Origin: Auanema rhodensis
Lineage: Eukaryota; Nematoda; Chromadorea; Rhabditida; Rhabditidae
Direction of reading: 5' to 3'
Length of the DNA stretch: 64,000 nt
NCBI GenBank assembly: GCA_964057225.1
Contig: OZ059894.1
Coordinates: 3,286,001 to 3,350,000 of the forward strand
Of this stretch, positions 22,777-35,794 are shown in pieces. The notes below the pieces were generated by a model. That model did not search any database. It was not told the origin of the DNA and was given only the letters and a program-made list of their open reading frames with translations. Within the stretch, counting starts at the first letter, position 1. Every line of letters starts with the position of its first letter. Made by a program: the position numbers and the translations under genes.

Positions 22777-24881
22777 TATCAGTTGATATCTCGGTGCATT
22801 TTTAAGCTAGCGCAAATCTGATAACACAGATCGACGCAGCTTAAAAATCCGCATCGAATGCACTATACTACATTAAGAAACGCTTAATATAAAAATTAGT
22901 TATGATCGTTTGAAAAATGATGCATTACTGTATGTTGAGTTTCCATGTACACTCAACATTGCTTCCAAAAACATTTTGACAAAAATTTTTTCGAAAAATT
23001 TCAAAATAGTTTAGCAAAAAGTAGATGTTTTTAGATTCCTTTTTTCAAGGCAAAAACGATGGACAATGTTATTCAACGAAAAAAGTAAATCTTCAGGGTG
23101 AAAATCGAGGATATAAGTGTGAACATATATCAGTTGATATCTCGGTGCATTTTTAAGCTAGCGCAAATCTGATAACACAGATCGACGCAGCTCAAAAATC
23201 TACATCGAATGCACTATACTTCATTAAGAAAAGCTTAATACAAAAATTAGTTATGATCGTTTGAAAAATGATGCATTACTGTATGTTGAGTTTCAATGTA
23301 CACTCAACATTGCTTCCAAAAACATTTTGACAAAAATTTTCCCGAAAAATTTCAAAATAATTTCACGAAAAGTAGACGTTTATAGATTCCTTTTTTCAAG
23401 GCGAAGACGATAGACAATGTTATTCAGCGAAAAAATTAACTCTCCAGGGTGAAAATCGAGGATATAGGTGTGAACTTATATCAGTTGATATCTCGGTGCA
23501 TTTTTAAGCTAGCGCAAATCTGATAACACAGATCGACGCAGCTTAAAAATCCGCATCGAATGCACTATACTACATTAAGAAACGCTTAATATAAAAATTA
23601 GTTATGATCGTTTGAAAAATGATGCATTACTGTATGTTGAGTTTCCATGTACACTCAACATTGCTTCCAAAAACATTTTGACAAAAATTTTTTCGAAAAA
23701 TTTCAAAATAGTTTAGCAAAAAGTAGATGTTTTTAGATTCCATTTTCAAGGCAAAAACGATGGACAATGTTATTCAACGAAAAAAGTAAATCTTCAGGGT
23801 GAAAATCGAGGATATAAGTGTGAACCGATATCAGTTGATATCTCGGTGCATTTTTAAGCTAGCGCAAATATGATAACATAGATCGACGCAGCTTAAAAAT
23901 CCGCATCGAATGCACTATACTACATTAAGAAACGCTTAAAATAAAAATTAGTTATGATCGTTTGAAAAATGATGCATTAGTGTATGTTGAGTTTCCATGT
24001 ACACTCAACATTGCTTCCAAAAACATTTTGACAAAGATTTTCCCGAAAAATTTCAAAATAATTTCACGAAAAGTAGAGGTTTTTAAATTCCTTTTTTCAA
24101 GGCGAAGACGACGGACGATGTTATTCAACTTAAAAATTAGTTCTTTAGGGTGAAAATCGAGGATATAGGTGTGAACTTATATCAGTTGATATCTCGGTGC
24201 ATTTTTAAGCTAGCGCAAATCTGATAACACAGATCGACGCAGCTTAAAAATCCGCATCGAATGCACTATACTACATTAAGAAACGCTTAAAATAAAAATT
24301 AGTTATGATCGTTTGAAAAATGATGCATTAGTGTATGTTGAGTTTCCATGTACACTCAACATTGCTTCCAAAAACATTTTGACAAAAATTTTTTCGAAAA
24401 ATTTCAAAATAGTTTAGCAAAAAGTAGATGTTTTTAGATTCCTTTTTTCAAGGCAAAAACGATGGACAATGTTATTCAACGAAAAAAGTAAATCTTCAGG
24501 GTGAAAATCGAGGATATAAGTTTGAACATATATCAGTTGATATCTCGGTGCATTTTTAAGCTAGCGCAAATCTGATAACACAGATCGACGCAGCTCAAAA
24601 ATCTACATCGAATGCACTATACTTCATTAAGAAATGCTCAAAACAAAAATTAGTTATGATCGTTTGAAAAATGATGCATTATTGTATGTTGAGTTTCCAT
24701 GTACACTCAACATTGCTTCCAAAAACATTTTGACAAAAATTTTCCCGGAAAATTTCAAAATAATTTCACGAAAAGTAGATGTTTTTAGATTTCTTTTTTC
24801 GAGGCGAAGATGATGGACAATGTATTTCAGCGAAAAAATAAACTCTTCAGGGTGAAAATCGAGGATATAAGTGTGAACAAA
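22777..24881 (+). repeat. Irregular zone, six full monomers
   Basis: Monomers 22777, 23128, 23479 (350 bp), 23829, 24180, 24531. The last three (CTTAAAATAAAA class with ACAAAGATTTTCCCG; the same class with AAGTTTGAAC; and CTCAAAAC with TGTATTTCAG) are the block that also closes the 3556- and 3402-bp HOR-3 units, so HOR-3 effectively starts here. The monomer at 23128 is a full-length hybrid and is listed separately. Confidence 0.85.
23128..23478 (+). repeat. Full-length monomer carrying a short-unit 3' body
   Basis: The 5' part mixes CTACATCG and TTCATTAAG with AAAAGCTTAATAC. The 3' part has GACGTTTATAG, GACGATAGAC and CTCTCCAGGG, a combination otherwise seen only in 197-bp short units (for example 22211-22407). 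It is best read as an exchange between a full and a short unit within the shared core. Confidence 0.8.
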
Positions 24882-25214
24882 TATCAGTTGATATCTCGGT
24901 GCATTTTTAAGCTAGCGCAAATCTGATAACACAGATCGACGCAGCTCAAAAATCTACATCAAATGCACTATACTTCATTAAGAAATGCTCAATACAAAAA
25001 TTAGTTATGATCGTTTGGAAAATGATGCATTACTGTATGTTGAGTTTCAATGTACACTCAACATTGCTTCCAAAAACATTTTGACAAAAATTTTCCCGAA
25101 AAATTTCAAAATAATTTCACGAAAAGTAGATGTTTTCAGATTCCTTTTTTCAAGGCGAAGACGATGGACAATGTTATTCAGCGAAAAAATTAACTCTTCA
25201 GTGTGAAAATCGAG

Positions 25215-25414
25215 AAAAATGATGCATTACTGTATGTTGAGTTTCAATGTACACTCAACATTGCTTCCAAAAACATTTTGACAAAAGTTTTTTTTCCGAA
25301 AAATTTCAAAATAATTTCACGAAAAGTAGATGTTTTTAGATTTCTTTTTTCGAGGCGAAGATGATGGACAATGTTATTCAGCGAAAAAATAAACTCTTCA
25401 GGGTGAAAATCGAG
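25215..25414 (+). repeat. Short monomer (200 bp, T8 form)
   Basis: First short of the first HOR-3 unit; linked CATCAAATG monomer upstream at 24882. Confidence 0.93.
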
Positions 25415-26116
25415 GATATAAGTGTGAACATATATCAGTTGATATCTCGGTGCATTTTTAAGCTAGCGCAAATCTGATAACACAGATCGACGCAGCTCAA
25501 AAATCTACATCGAATGCACTATACTTCATTAAGAAATGCTCAGTACAAAAATTAGTTATGATCGTTTAAAAAATGATGCATTATTGTATGTTGAGTTTCC
25601 ATGTACACTCAACATTGCTTCCAAAAACATTTTGACAAAAATTTTCCCGGAAAATTTCAAAATAATTTCACGAAAAGTAGATGTTTTTAGATTTCTTTTT
25701 TCGAGGCGAAGATGATGGACAATGTTATTCAGCGAAAAAATAAACTCTTCAGGGTGAAAATCGAGGATATAAGTGTGAACAAATATCAGTTGATATCTCG
25801 GTTCATTTTTAAGCTAGCGCAAATCTTATAACACAGATCGACGCAGCTCAAAAATCTACATCGAATGCACTATACTTCATTAAGAAATGCTCAATACAAA
25901 AATTAGTTATGATCGTTTGGAAAATGATGCATTACTGTATGTTGAGTTTCAATGTACACTCAACATTGCTTCCAAAAACATTTTGACAAAAATTTTCCCG
26001 AAAAATTTCAAAATAATTTCACGAAAAGTAGATGTTTTTAGATTCCTTTTTTCAAGGCGAAGACGATGGACAATGTTATTCAGCGAAAAAATTAACTCTT
26101 CAGTGTGAAAATCGAG

Positions 26117-26313
26117 AAAAATGATGCATTACTGTATGTTGAGTTTCAATGTACACTCAACATTGCTTCCAAAAACATTTTGACAAAAATTTTCCCGAAA
26201 AATTTCAAAATAATTTCACGAAAAGTAGACGTTTATAGATTCCTTTTTTCAAGGCGAAGACGATAGACAATGTTATTCAGCGAAAAAATTAACTCTCCAG
26301 GGTGAAAATCGAG
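26117..26313 (+). repeat. Short monomer (197 bp), tail beta
   Basis: Second short of the first HOR-3 unit, after the GGTTCATT monomer. Confidence 0.93.
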
Positions 26314-27717
26314 GATATAAGTGTGAACCGATATCAGTTGATATCTCGGTGCATTTTTAAGCTAGCGCAAATATGATAACATAGATCGACGCAGCTTAAA
26401 AATCCGCATCGAATGCACTATACTACATTAAGAAACGCTTAAAATAAAAATTAGTTATGATCGTTTGAAAAATGATGCATTAGTGTATGTTGAGTTTCCA
26501 TGTACACTCAACATTGCTTCCAAAAACATTTTGACAAAAATTTTCCCGAAAAATTTCAAAATAATTTCACGAAAAGTAGATGTTTTTAGATTCCTTTTTT
26601 CAAGGCGAAGACGACGGACGATGTTATTCAACGTAAAAATTAGTTCTTTAGGGTGAAAATCGAGGATATAGGTGTGAACTTATATCAGTTGATATCTCGG
26701 TGCATTTTTAAGCTAGCGCAAATCTGATAACACAGATCGACGCAGCTTAAAAATCCGCATCGAATGCACTATACTACATTAAGAAACGCTTAAAATAAAA
26801 ATTAGTTATGATCGTTTGAAAAATGATGCATTAGTGTATGTTGAGTTTCCATGTACACTCAACATTGCTTCCAAAAACATTTTGACAAAAATTTTTTCGA
26901 AAAATTTCAAAATAGTTAAGCAAAAAGTAGATGTTTTTAGATTCCTTTTTTCGAGGCGAAGATGATGGACAATGTATTTCAGCGAAAAAATAAACTCTTC
27001 AGGGTGAAAATCGAGGATATAAGTGTGAACTTATATCAGTTGATATCTCGGTGCATTTTTAAGCTAGCGCAAATCTGATAACACAGATCGACGCAGCTTA
27101 AAAATCCGCATCGAATGCACTATACTACATTAAGAAACGCTTAATATAAAAATTAGTTATGATCGTTTGAAAAATGATGCATTACTGTATGTTGAGTTTC
27201 CATGTACACTCAACATTGCTTCCAAAAACATTTTGACAAAAATTTTTTCGAAAAATTTCAAAATAGTTTAGCAAAAAGTAGATGTTTTTAGATTCCTTTT
27301 TTCAAGGCAAAAACGATGGACAATGTTATTCAACGAAAAAATAAACTCTTCAGGGTGAAAATCGAGGATATAAGTGTGAACAAATATCAGTTGATATCTC
27401 GGTGCATTTTTAAGCTAGCGCAAATCTGATAACACAGATCGACGCAGCTCAAAAATCTACATCAAATGCACTATACTTCATTAAGAAATGCTCAATACAA
27501 AAATTAGTTATGATCGTTTGGAAAATGATGCATTACTGTATGTTGAGTTTCAATGTACACTCAACATTGCTTCCAAAAACATTTTGACAAAAATTTTCCC
27601 GAAAAATTTCAAAATAATTTCACGAAAAGTAGATGTTTTCAGATTCCTTTTTTCAAGGCGAAGACGATGGACAATGTTATTCAGCGAAAAAATTAACTCT
27701 TCAGTGTGAAAATCGAG

Positions 27718-27917
27718 AAAAATGATGCATTACTGTATGTTGAGTTTCAATGTACACTCAACATTGCTTCCAAAAACATTTTGACAAAAGTTTTTTTTCC
27801 GAAAAATTTCAAAATAATTTCACGAAAAGTAGATGTTTTTAGATTTCTTTTTTCGAGGCGAAGATGATGGACAATGTTATTCAGCGAAAAAATAAACTCT
27901 TCAGGGTGAAAATCGAG
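27718..27917 (+). repeat. Short monomer (200 bp, T8 form)
   Basis: First short of the 3556-bp HOR-3 unit. Confidence 0.93.
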
Positions 27918-28619
27918 GATATAAGTGTGAACATATATCAGTTGATATCTCGGTGCATTTTTAAGCTAGCGCAAATCTGATAACACAGATCGACGCAGCT
28001 CAAAAATCTACATCGAATGCACTATACTTCATTAAGAAATGCTCAGTACAAAAATTAGTTATGATCGTTTAAAAAATGATGCATTATTGTATGTTGAGTT
28101 TCCATGTACACTCCACATTGCTTCCAAAAACATTTTGACAAAAATTTTCCCGGAAAATTTCAAAATAATTTCACGAAAAGTAGATGTTTTTAGATTTCTT
28201 TTTTCGAGGCGAAGATGATGGACAATGTTATTCAGCGAAAAAATAAACTCTTCAGGGTGAAAATCGAGGATATAAGTGTGAACAAATATCAGTTGATATC
28301 TCGGTTCATTTTTAAGCTAGCGCAAATCTGATAACACAGATCGACGCAGCTCAAAAATCTACATCGAATGCACTATACTTCATTAAGAAATGCTCAATAC
28401 AAAAATTAGTTATGATCGTTTGGAAAATGATGCATTACTGTATGTTGAGTTTCAATGTACACTCAACATTGCTTCCAAAAACATTTTGACAAAAATTTTC
28501 CCGAAAAATTTCAAAATAATTTCACGAAAAGTAGATGTTTTTAGATTCCTTTTTTCAAGGCGAAGACGATGGACAATGTTATTCAGCGAAAAAATTAACT
28601 CTTCAGTGTGAAAATCGAG

Positions 28620-28816
28620 AAAAATGATGCATTACTGTATGTTGAGTTTCAATGTACACTCAACATTGCTTCCAAAAACATTTTGACAAAAATTTTCCCG
28701 AAAAATTTCAAAATAATTTCACGAAAAGTAGACGTTTATAGATTCCTTTTTTCAAGGCGAAGACGATAGACAATGTTATTCAGCGAAAAAATTAACTCTC
28801 CAGGGTGAAAATCGAG
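28620..28816 (+). repeat. Short monomer (197 bp), tail beta
   Basis: Second short of the 3556-bp HOR-3 unit. Confidence 0.93.
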
Positions 28817-31273
28817 GATATAAGTGTGAACCGATATCAGTTGATATCTCGGTGCATTTTTAAGCTAGCGCAAATATGATAACATAGATCGACGCAGCTT
28901 AAAAATCCGCATCGAATGCACTATACTACATTAAGAAACGCTTAAAATAAAAATTAGTTATGATCGTTTGAAAAATGATGCATTAGTGTATGTTGAGTTT
29001 CCATGTACACTCAACATTGCTTCCAAAAACATTTTGACAAAAATTTTCCCGAAAAATTTCAAAATAATTTCACGAAAAGTAGATGTTTTTAGATTCCTTT
29101 TTTCAAGGCGAAGACGACGGACGATGTTATTCAACGTAAAAATTAGTTCTTTAGGGTGAAAATCGAGGATATAGGTGTGAACTTATATCAGTTGATATCT
29201 CGGTGCATTTTTAAGCTAGCGCAAATCTGATAACACAGATCGACGCAGCTTAAAAATCCGCATCGAATGCACTATACTACATTAAGAAACGCTTAAAATA
29301 AAAATTAGTTATGATCGTTTGAAAAATGATGCATTAGTGTATGTTGAGTTTCCATGTACACTCAACATTGCTTCCAAAAACATTTTGACAAAAATTTTTT
29401 CGAAAAATTTCAAAATAGTTAAGCAAAAAGTAGATGTTTTTAGATTCCTTTTTTCGAGGCGAAGATGATGGACAATGTATTTCAGCGAAAAAATAAACTC
29501 TTCAGGGTGAAAATCGAGGATATAAGTGTGAACTTATATCAGTTGATATCTCGGTGCATTTTTAAGCTAGCGCAAATCTGATAACACAGATCGACGCAGC
29601 TTAAAAATCCGCATCGAATGCACTATACTACATTAAGAAACGCTTAATATAAAAATTAGTTATGATCGTTTGAAAAATGATGCATTACTGTATGTTGAGT
29701 TTCCATGTACACTCAACATTGCTTCCAAAAACATTTTGACAAAAATTTTTTCGAAAAATTTCAAAATAGTTTAGCAAAAAGTAGATGTTTTTAGATTCCT
29801 TTTTTCAAGGCAAAAACGATGGACAATGTTATTCAACGAAAAAAGTAAATCTTCAGGGTGAAAATCGAGGATATAAGTGTGAACCGATATCAGTTGATAT
29901 CTCGGTGCATTTTTAAGCTAGCGCAAATATGATAACATAGATCGACGCAGCTTAAAAATCCGCATCGAATGCACTATACTACATTAAGAAACGCTTAAAA
30001 TAAAAATTAGTTATGATCGTTTGAAAAATGATGCATTAGTGTATGTTGAGTTTCCATGTACACTCAACATTGCTTCCAAAAACATTTTGACAAAGATTTT
30101 CCCGAAAAATTTCAAAATAATTTCACGAAAAGTAGAGGTTTTTAGATTCCTTTTTTCAAGGCGAAGACGACGGACGATGTTATTCAACTTAAAAATTAGT
30201 TCTTTAGGGTGAAAATCGAGGATATAGGTGTGAACTTATATCAGTTGATATCTCGGTGCATTTTTAAGCTAGCGCAAATCTGATAACACAGATCGACGCA
30301 GCTTAAAAATCCGCATCGAATGCACTATACTACATTAAGAAACGCTTAAAATAAAAATTAGTTATGATCGTTTGAAAAATGATGCATTAGTGTATGTTGA
30401 GTTTCCATGTACACTCAACATTGCTTCCAAAAACATTTTGACAAAAATTTTTTCGAAAAATTTCAAAATAGTTTAGCAAAAAGTAGATGTTTTTAGATTC
30501 CTTTTTTCAAGGCAAAAACGATGGACAATGTTATTCAACGAAAAAAGTAAATCTTCAGGGTGAAAATCGAGGATATAAGTTTGAACATATATCAGTTGAT
30601 ATCTCGGTGCATTTTTAAGCTAGCGCAAATCTGATAACACAGATCGACGCAGCTCAAAAATCTACATCGAATGCACTATACTTCATTAAGAAATGCTCAA
30701 AACAAAAATTAGTTATGATCGTTTGAAAAATGATGCATTATTGTATGTTGAGTTTCCATGTACACTCAACATTGCTTCCAAAAACATTTTGACAAAAATT
30801 TTCCCGGAAAATTTCAAAATAATTTCACGAAAAGTAGATGTTTTTAGATTTCTTTTTTCGAGGCGAAGATGATGGACAATGTATTTCAGCGAAAAAATAA
30901 ACTCTTCAGGGTGAAAATCGAGGATATAAGTGTGAACAAATATCAGTTGATATCTCGGTGCATTTTTAAGCTAGCGCAAATCTGATAACACAGATCGACG
31001 CAGCTCAAAAATCTACATCAAATGCACTATACTTCATTAAGAAATGCTCAATACAAAAATTAGTTATGATCGTTTGGAAAATGATGCATTACTGTATGTT
31101 GAGTTTCAATGTACACTCAACATTGCTTCCAAAAACATTTTGACAAAAATTTTCCCGAAAAATTTCAAAATAATTTCACGAAAAGTAGATGTTTTCAGAT
31201 TCCTTTTTTCAAGGCGAAGACGATGGACAATGTTATTCAGCGAAAAAATTAACTCTTCAGTGTGAAAATCGAG

Positions 31274-31473
31274 AAAAATGATGCATTACTGTATGTTGAG
31301 TTTCAATGTACACTCAACATTGCTTCCAAAAACATTTTGACAAAAGTTTTTTTTCCGAAAAATTTCAAAATAATTTCACGAAAAGTAGATGTTTTTAGAT
31401 TTCTTTTTTCGAGGCGAAGATGATGGACAATGTTATTCAGCGAAAAAATAAACTCTTCAGGGTGAAAATCGAG
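31274..31473 (+). repeat. Short monomer (200 bp, T8 form), first of a tandem pair
   Basis: Its alpha tail ends CTTCAGGGTGAAAATCGAG and runs straight into another short junction, the only place in the window where two shorts are adjacent. Confidence 0.93.
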
Positions 31474-31670
31474 AAAAATGATGCATTACTGTATGTTGAG
31501 TTTCAATGTACACTCAACATTGCTTCCAAAAACATTTTGACAAAAATTTTCCCGAAAAATTTCAAAATAATTTCACGAAAAGTAGACGTTTATAGATTCC
31601 TTTTTTCAAGGCGAAGACGATAGACAATGTTATTCAGCGAAAAAATTAACTCTCCAGGGTGAAAATCGAG
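31474..31670 (+). repeat. Short monomer (197 bp), second of a tandem pair, tail beta
   Basis: Its junction is preceded by CAGGGTG rather than the CAGTGTG found before most shorts, marking a recombinant join. Confidence 0.93.
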
Positions 31671-32021
31671 GATATAAGTGTGAACCGATATCAGTTGATA
31701 TCTCGGTTCATTTTTAAGCTAGCGCAAATCTGATAACACAGATCGACGCAGCTCAAAAATCTACATCGAATGCACTATACTTCATTAAGAAATGCTCAAT
31801 ACAAAAATTAGTTATGATCGTTTGGAAAATGATGCATTACTGTATGTTGAGTTTCAATGTACACTCAACATTGCTTCCAAAAACATTTTGACAAAAATTT
31901 TCCCGAAAAATTTCAAAATAATTTCACGAAAAGTAGATGTTTTTAGATTCCTTTTTTCAAGGCGAAGACGATGGACAATGTTATTCAGCGAAAAAATTAA
32001 CTCTTCAGTGTGAAAATCGAG

Positions 32022-32218
32022 AAAAATGATGCATTACTGTATGTTGAGTTTCAATGTACACTCAACATTGCTTCCAAAAACATTTTGACAAAAATTTTCC
32101 CGAAAAATTTCAAAATAATTTCACGAAAAGTAGACGTTTATAGATTCCTTTTTTCAAGGCGAAGACGATAGACAATGTTATTCAGCGAAAAAATTAACTC
32201 TCCAGGGTGAAAATCGAG
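32022..32218 (+). repeat. Short monomer (197 bp), tail beta
   Basis: Third short of the 3402-bp HOR-3 unit, after the GGTTCATT monomer at 31689. Confidence 0.93.
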
Positions 32219-34675
32219 GATATAAGTGTGAACCGATATCAGTTGATATCTCGGTGCATTTTTAAGCTAGCGCAAATATGATAACATAGATCGACGCAGC
32301 TTAAAAATCCGCATCGAATGCACTATACTACATTAAGAAACGCTTAAAATAAAAATTAGTTATGATCGTTTGAAAAATGATGCATTAGTGTATGTTGAGT
32401 TTCCATGTACACTCAACATTGCTTCCAAAAACATTTTGACAAAAATTTTCCCGAAAAATTTCAAAATAATTTCACGAAAAGTAGATGTTTTTAGATTCCT
32501 TTTTTCAAGGCGAAGACGACGGACGATGTTATTCAACGTAAAAATTAGTTCTTTAGGGTGAAAATCGAGGATATAGGTGTGAACTTATATCAGTTGATAT
32601 CTCGGTGCATTTTTAAGCTAGCGCAAATCTGATAACACAGATCGACGCAGCTTAAAAATCCGCATCGAATGCACTATACTACATTAAGAAACGCTTAAAA
32701 TAAAAATTAGTTATGATCGTTTGAAAAATGATGCATTAGTGTATGTTGAGTTTCCATGTACACTCAACATTGCTTCCAAAAACATTTTGACAAAAATTTT
32801 TTCGAAAAATTTCAAAATAGTTAAGCAAAAAGTAGATGTTTTTAGATTCCTTTTTTCGAGGCGAAGATGATGGACAATGTATTTCAGCGAAAAAATAAAC
32901 TCTTCAGGGTGAAAATCGAGGATATAAGTGTGAACTTATATCAGTTGATATCTCGGTGCATTTTTAAGCTAGCGCAAATCTGATAACACAGATCGACGCA
33001 GCTTAAAAATCCGCATCGAATGCACTATACTACATTAAGAAACGCTTAATATAAAAATTAGTTATGATCGTTTGAAAAATGATGCATTACTGTATGTTGA
33101 GTTTCCATGTACACTCAACATTGCTTCCAAAAACATTTTGACAAAAATTTTTTCGAAAAATTTCAAAATAGTTTAGCAAAAAGTAGATGTTTTTAGATTC
33201 CTTTTTTCAAGGCAAAAACGATGGACAATGTTATTCAACGAAAAAAGTAAATCTTCAGGGTGAAAATCGAGGATATAAGTGTGAACCGATATCAGTTGAT
33301 ATCTCGGTGCATTTTTAAGCTAGCGCAAATATGATAACATAGATCGACGCAGCTTAAAAATCCGCATCGAATGCACTATACTACATTAAGAAACGCTTAA
33401 AATAAAAATTAGTTATGATCGTTTGAAAAATGATGCATTAGTGTATGTTGAGTTTCCATGTACACTCAACATTGCTTCCAAAAACATTTTGACAAAGATT
33501 TTCCCGAAAAATTTCAAAATAATTTCACGAAAAGTAGAGGTTTTTAGATTCCTTTTTTCAAGGCGAAGACGACGGACGATGTTATTCAACTTAAAAATTA
33601 GTTCTTTAGGGTGAAAATCGAGGATATAGGTGTGAACTTATATCAGTTGATATCTCGGTGCATTTTTAAGCTAGCGCAAATCTGATAACACAGATCGACG
33701 CAGCTTAAAAATCCGCATCGAATGCACTATACTACATTAAGAAACGCTTAAAATAAAAATTAGTTATGATCGTTTGAAAAATGATGCATTAGTGTATGTT
33801 GAGTTTCCATGTACACTCAACATTGCTTCCAAAAACATTTTGACAAAAATTTTTTCGAAAAATTTCAAAATAGTTTAGCAAAAAGTAGATGTTTTTAGAT
33901 TCCTTTTTTCAAGGCAAAAACGATGGACAATGTTATTCAACGAAAAAAGTAAATCTTCAGGGTGAAAATCGAGGATATAAGTTTGAACATATATCAGTTG
34001 ATATCTCGGTGCATTTTTAAGCTAGCGCAAATCTGATAACACAGATCGACGCAGCTCAAAAATCTACATCGAATGCACTATACTTCATTAAGAAATGCTC
34101 AAAACAAAAATTAGTTATGATCGTTTGAAAAATGATGCATTATTGTATGTTGAGTTTCCATGTACACTCAACATTGCTTCCAAAAACATTTTGACAAAAA
34201 TTTTCCCGGAAAATTTCAAAATAATTTCACGAAAAGTAGATGTTTTTAGATTTCTTTTTTCGAGGCGAAGATGATGGACAATGTATTTCAGCGAAAAAAT
34301 AAACTCTTCAGGGTGAAAATCGAGGATATAAGTGTGAACAAATATCAGTTGATATCTCGGTGCATTTTTAAGCCAGCGCAAATCTGATAACACAGATCGA
34401 CGCAGCTCAAAAATCTACATCAAATGCACTATACTTCATTAAGAAATGCTCAATACAAAAATTAGTTATGATCGTTTGGAAAATGATGCATTACTGTATG
34501 TTGAGTTTCAATGTACACTCAACATTGCTTCCAAAAACATTTTGACAAAAATTTTCCCGAAAAATTTCAAAATAATTTCACGAAAAGTAGATGTTTTCAG
34601 ATTCCTTTTTTCAAGGCGAAGACGATGGACAATGTTATTCAGCGAAAAAATTAACTCTTCAGTGTGAAAATCGAG

Positions 34676-34875
34676 AAAAATGATGCATTACTGTATGTTG
34701 AGTTTCAATGTACACTCAACATTGCTTCCAAAAACATTTTGACAAAAGTTTTTTTTCCGAAAAATTTCAAAATAATTTCACGAAAAGTAGATGTTTTTAG
34801 ATTTCTTTTTTCGAGGCGAAGATGATGGACAATGTTATTCAGCGAAAAAATAAACTCTTCAGGGTGAAAATCGAG
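34676..34875 (+). repeat. Short monomer (200 bp, T8 form)
   Basis: Last T8 short in the window; linked CATCAAATG monomer at 34343. Confidence 0.93.
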
Positions 34876-35226
34876 GATATAAGTGTGAACATATATCAGT
34901 TGATATCTCGGTGCATTTTTAAGCTAGCGCAAATCTGATAACACAGATCGACGCAGCTCAAAAATCTACATCGAATGCACTATACTTCATTAAGAAATGC
35001 TCAATACAAAAATTAGTTATGATCGTTTGGAAAATGATGCATTACTGTATGTTGAGTTTCAATGTACACTCAACATTGCTTCCAAAAACATTTTGACAAA
35101 AATTTTCCCGAAAAATTTCAAAATAATTTCACGAAAAGTAGATGTTTTTAGATTCCTTTTTTCAAGGCGAAGACGATGGACAATGTTATTCAGCGAAAAA
35201 ATTAACTCTTCAGTGTGAAAATCGAG

Positions 35227-35423
35227 AAAAATGATGCATTACTGTATGTTGAGTTTCAATGTACACTCAACATTGCTTCCAAAAACATTTTGACAAAAAT
35301 TTTCCCGAAAAATTTCAGAATAATTTCACGAAAAGTAGACGTTTATAGATTCCTTTTTTCAAGGCGAAGACGATAGACAATGTTATTCAGCGAAAAAATT
35401 AACTCTCCAGGGTGAAAATCGAG
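35227..35423 (+). repeat. Short monomer (197 bp), tail beta
   Basis: Private TTTCAGAATAA in the core in addition to GACGTTTATAG. Confidence 0.93.
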
Positions 35424-35441
35424 GATATAAGTGTGAACCGA

Positions 35442-35794
35442 TATCAGTTGATATCTCGGTGCATTTTTAAGCTAGCGCAAATATGATAACATAGATCGAC
35501 GCAGCTTAAAAATCCGCATCGAATGCACTATACTACTTTAAGAAACGCTTAAAATAAAAATTAGTTATGATCGTTTGAAAAATGATGCATTAGTGTATGT
35601 TGAGTTTCCATGTACACTCAACATTGCTTCCAAAAACATTTTGACAAAAGTTTTTTTCCGAAAAATTTCAAAATAATTTCACGAAAAGTAGATGTTTTTA
35701 GATTTCTTTTTTCGAGGCGAAGATGATGGACAATGTTATTCAGCGAAAAAATAAACTCTTCAGGGTGAAAATCGAGGATATAAGTGTGAACCGA
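35442..35794 (+). repeat. 353-bp hybrid monomer with seven-T run
   Basis: The 5' part is the CCG / CCGCATCG / CTTAAAATAAAA / AGTG / TTTCCATG class, as at 35795. From near 35648 it reads AAAAG, seven T, CCG, then CGAGGCGAAGATG and ATAAACTC, which is the body of the 200-bp shorts (eight T) with one T fewer. Hence the +2 length. Confidence 0.85.

Larger units (their letters stand above)
24882..27384 (+). repeat. HOR-3 unit, 2503-bp form
   Basis: Order: 24882, short 25215-25414 (200 bp), 25433, 25784, short 26117-26313, 26332, 26683, 27034. It has the same length as HOR-2 but a different order: the CTCAGTAC/GTTTAAAAAATG and GGTTCATT monomers stand between the two shorts. The monomer at 25784 has AATCTTATAAC instead of AATCTGATAAC. 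Confidence 0.9.
27385..30940 (+). repeat. HOR-3 unit, 3556-bp form (9 full + 2 short)
   Basis: Order: 27385, short 27718-27917, 27936, 28287, short 28620-28816, 28835, 29186, 29537, 29888, 30239, 30590. It equals the 2503-bp form plus the three-monomer block 29888-30940, which repeats 23829-24881 with the private core ACAAAGATTTTCCCG and GTAGAGGTTTTT. Confidence 0.9.
30941..34342 (+). repeat. HOR-3 unit, 3402-bp form with three shorts (8 full + 3 short)
   Basis: Order: 30941, short 31274-31473, short 31474-31670, 31689, short 32022-32218, 32237, 32588, 32939, 33290, 33641, 33992. Compared with the 3556-bp form, the full monomer after the first short is replaced by a short, which gives the 154-bp difference exactly. 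The remainder matches the previous unit. Confidence 0.9.

Noticed and set aside
34115-34393. 92-codon open frame on the minus strand
   Set aside because: It is opened by one T to C change at 34374 (AGCCAGCGC instead of AGCTAGCGC), which removes a stop present in the other monomers. It is not conserved in any other unit.
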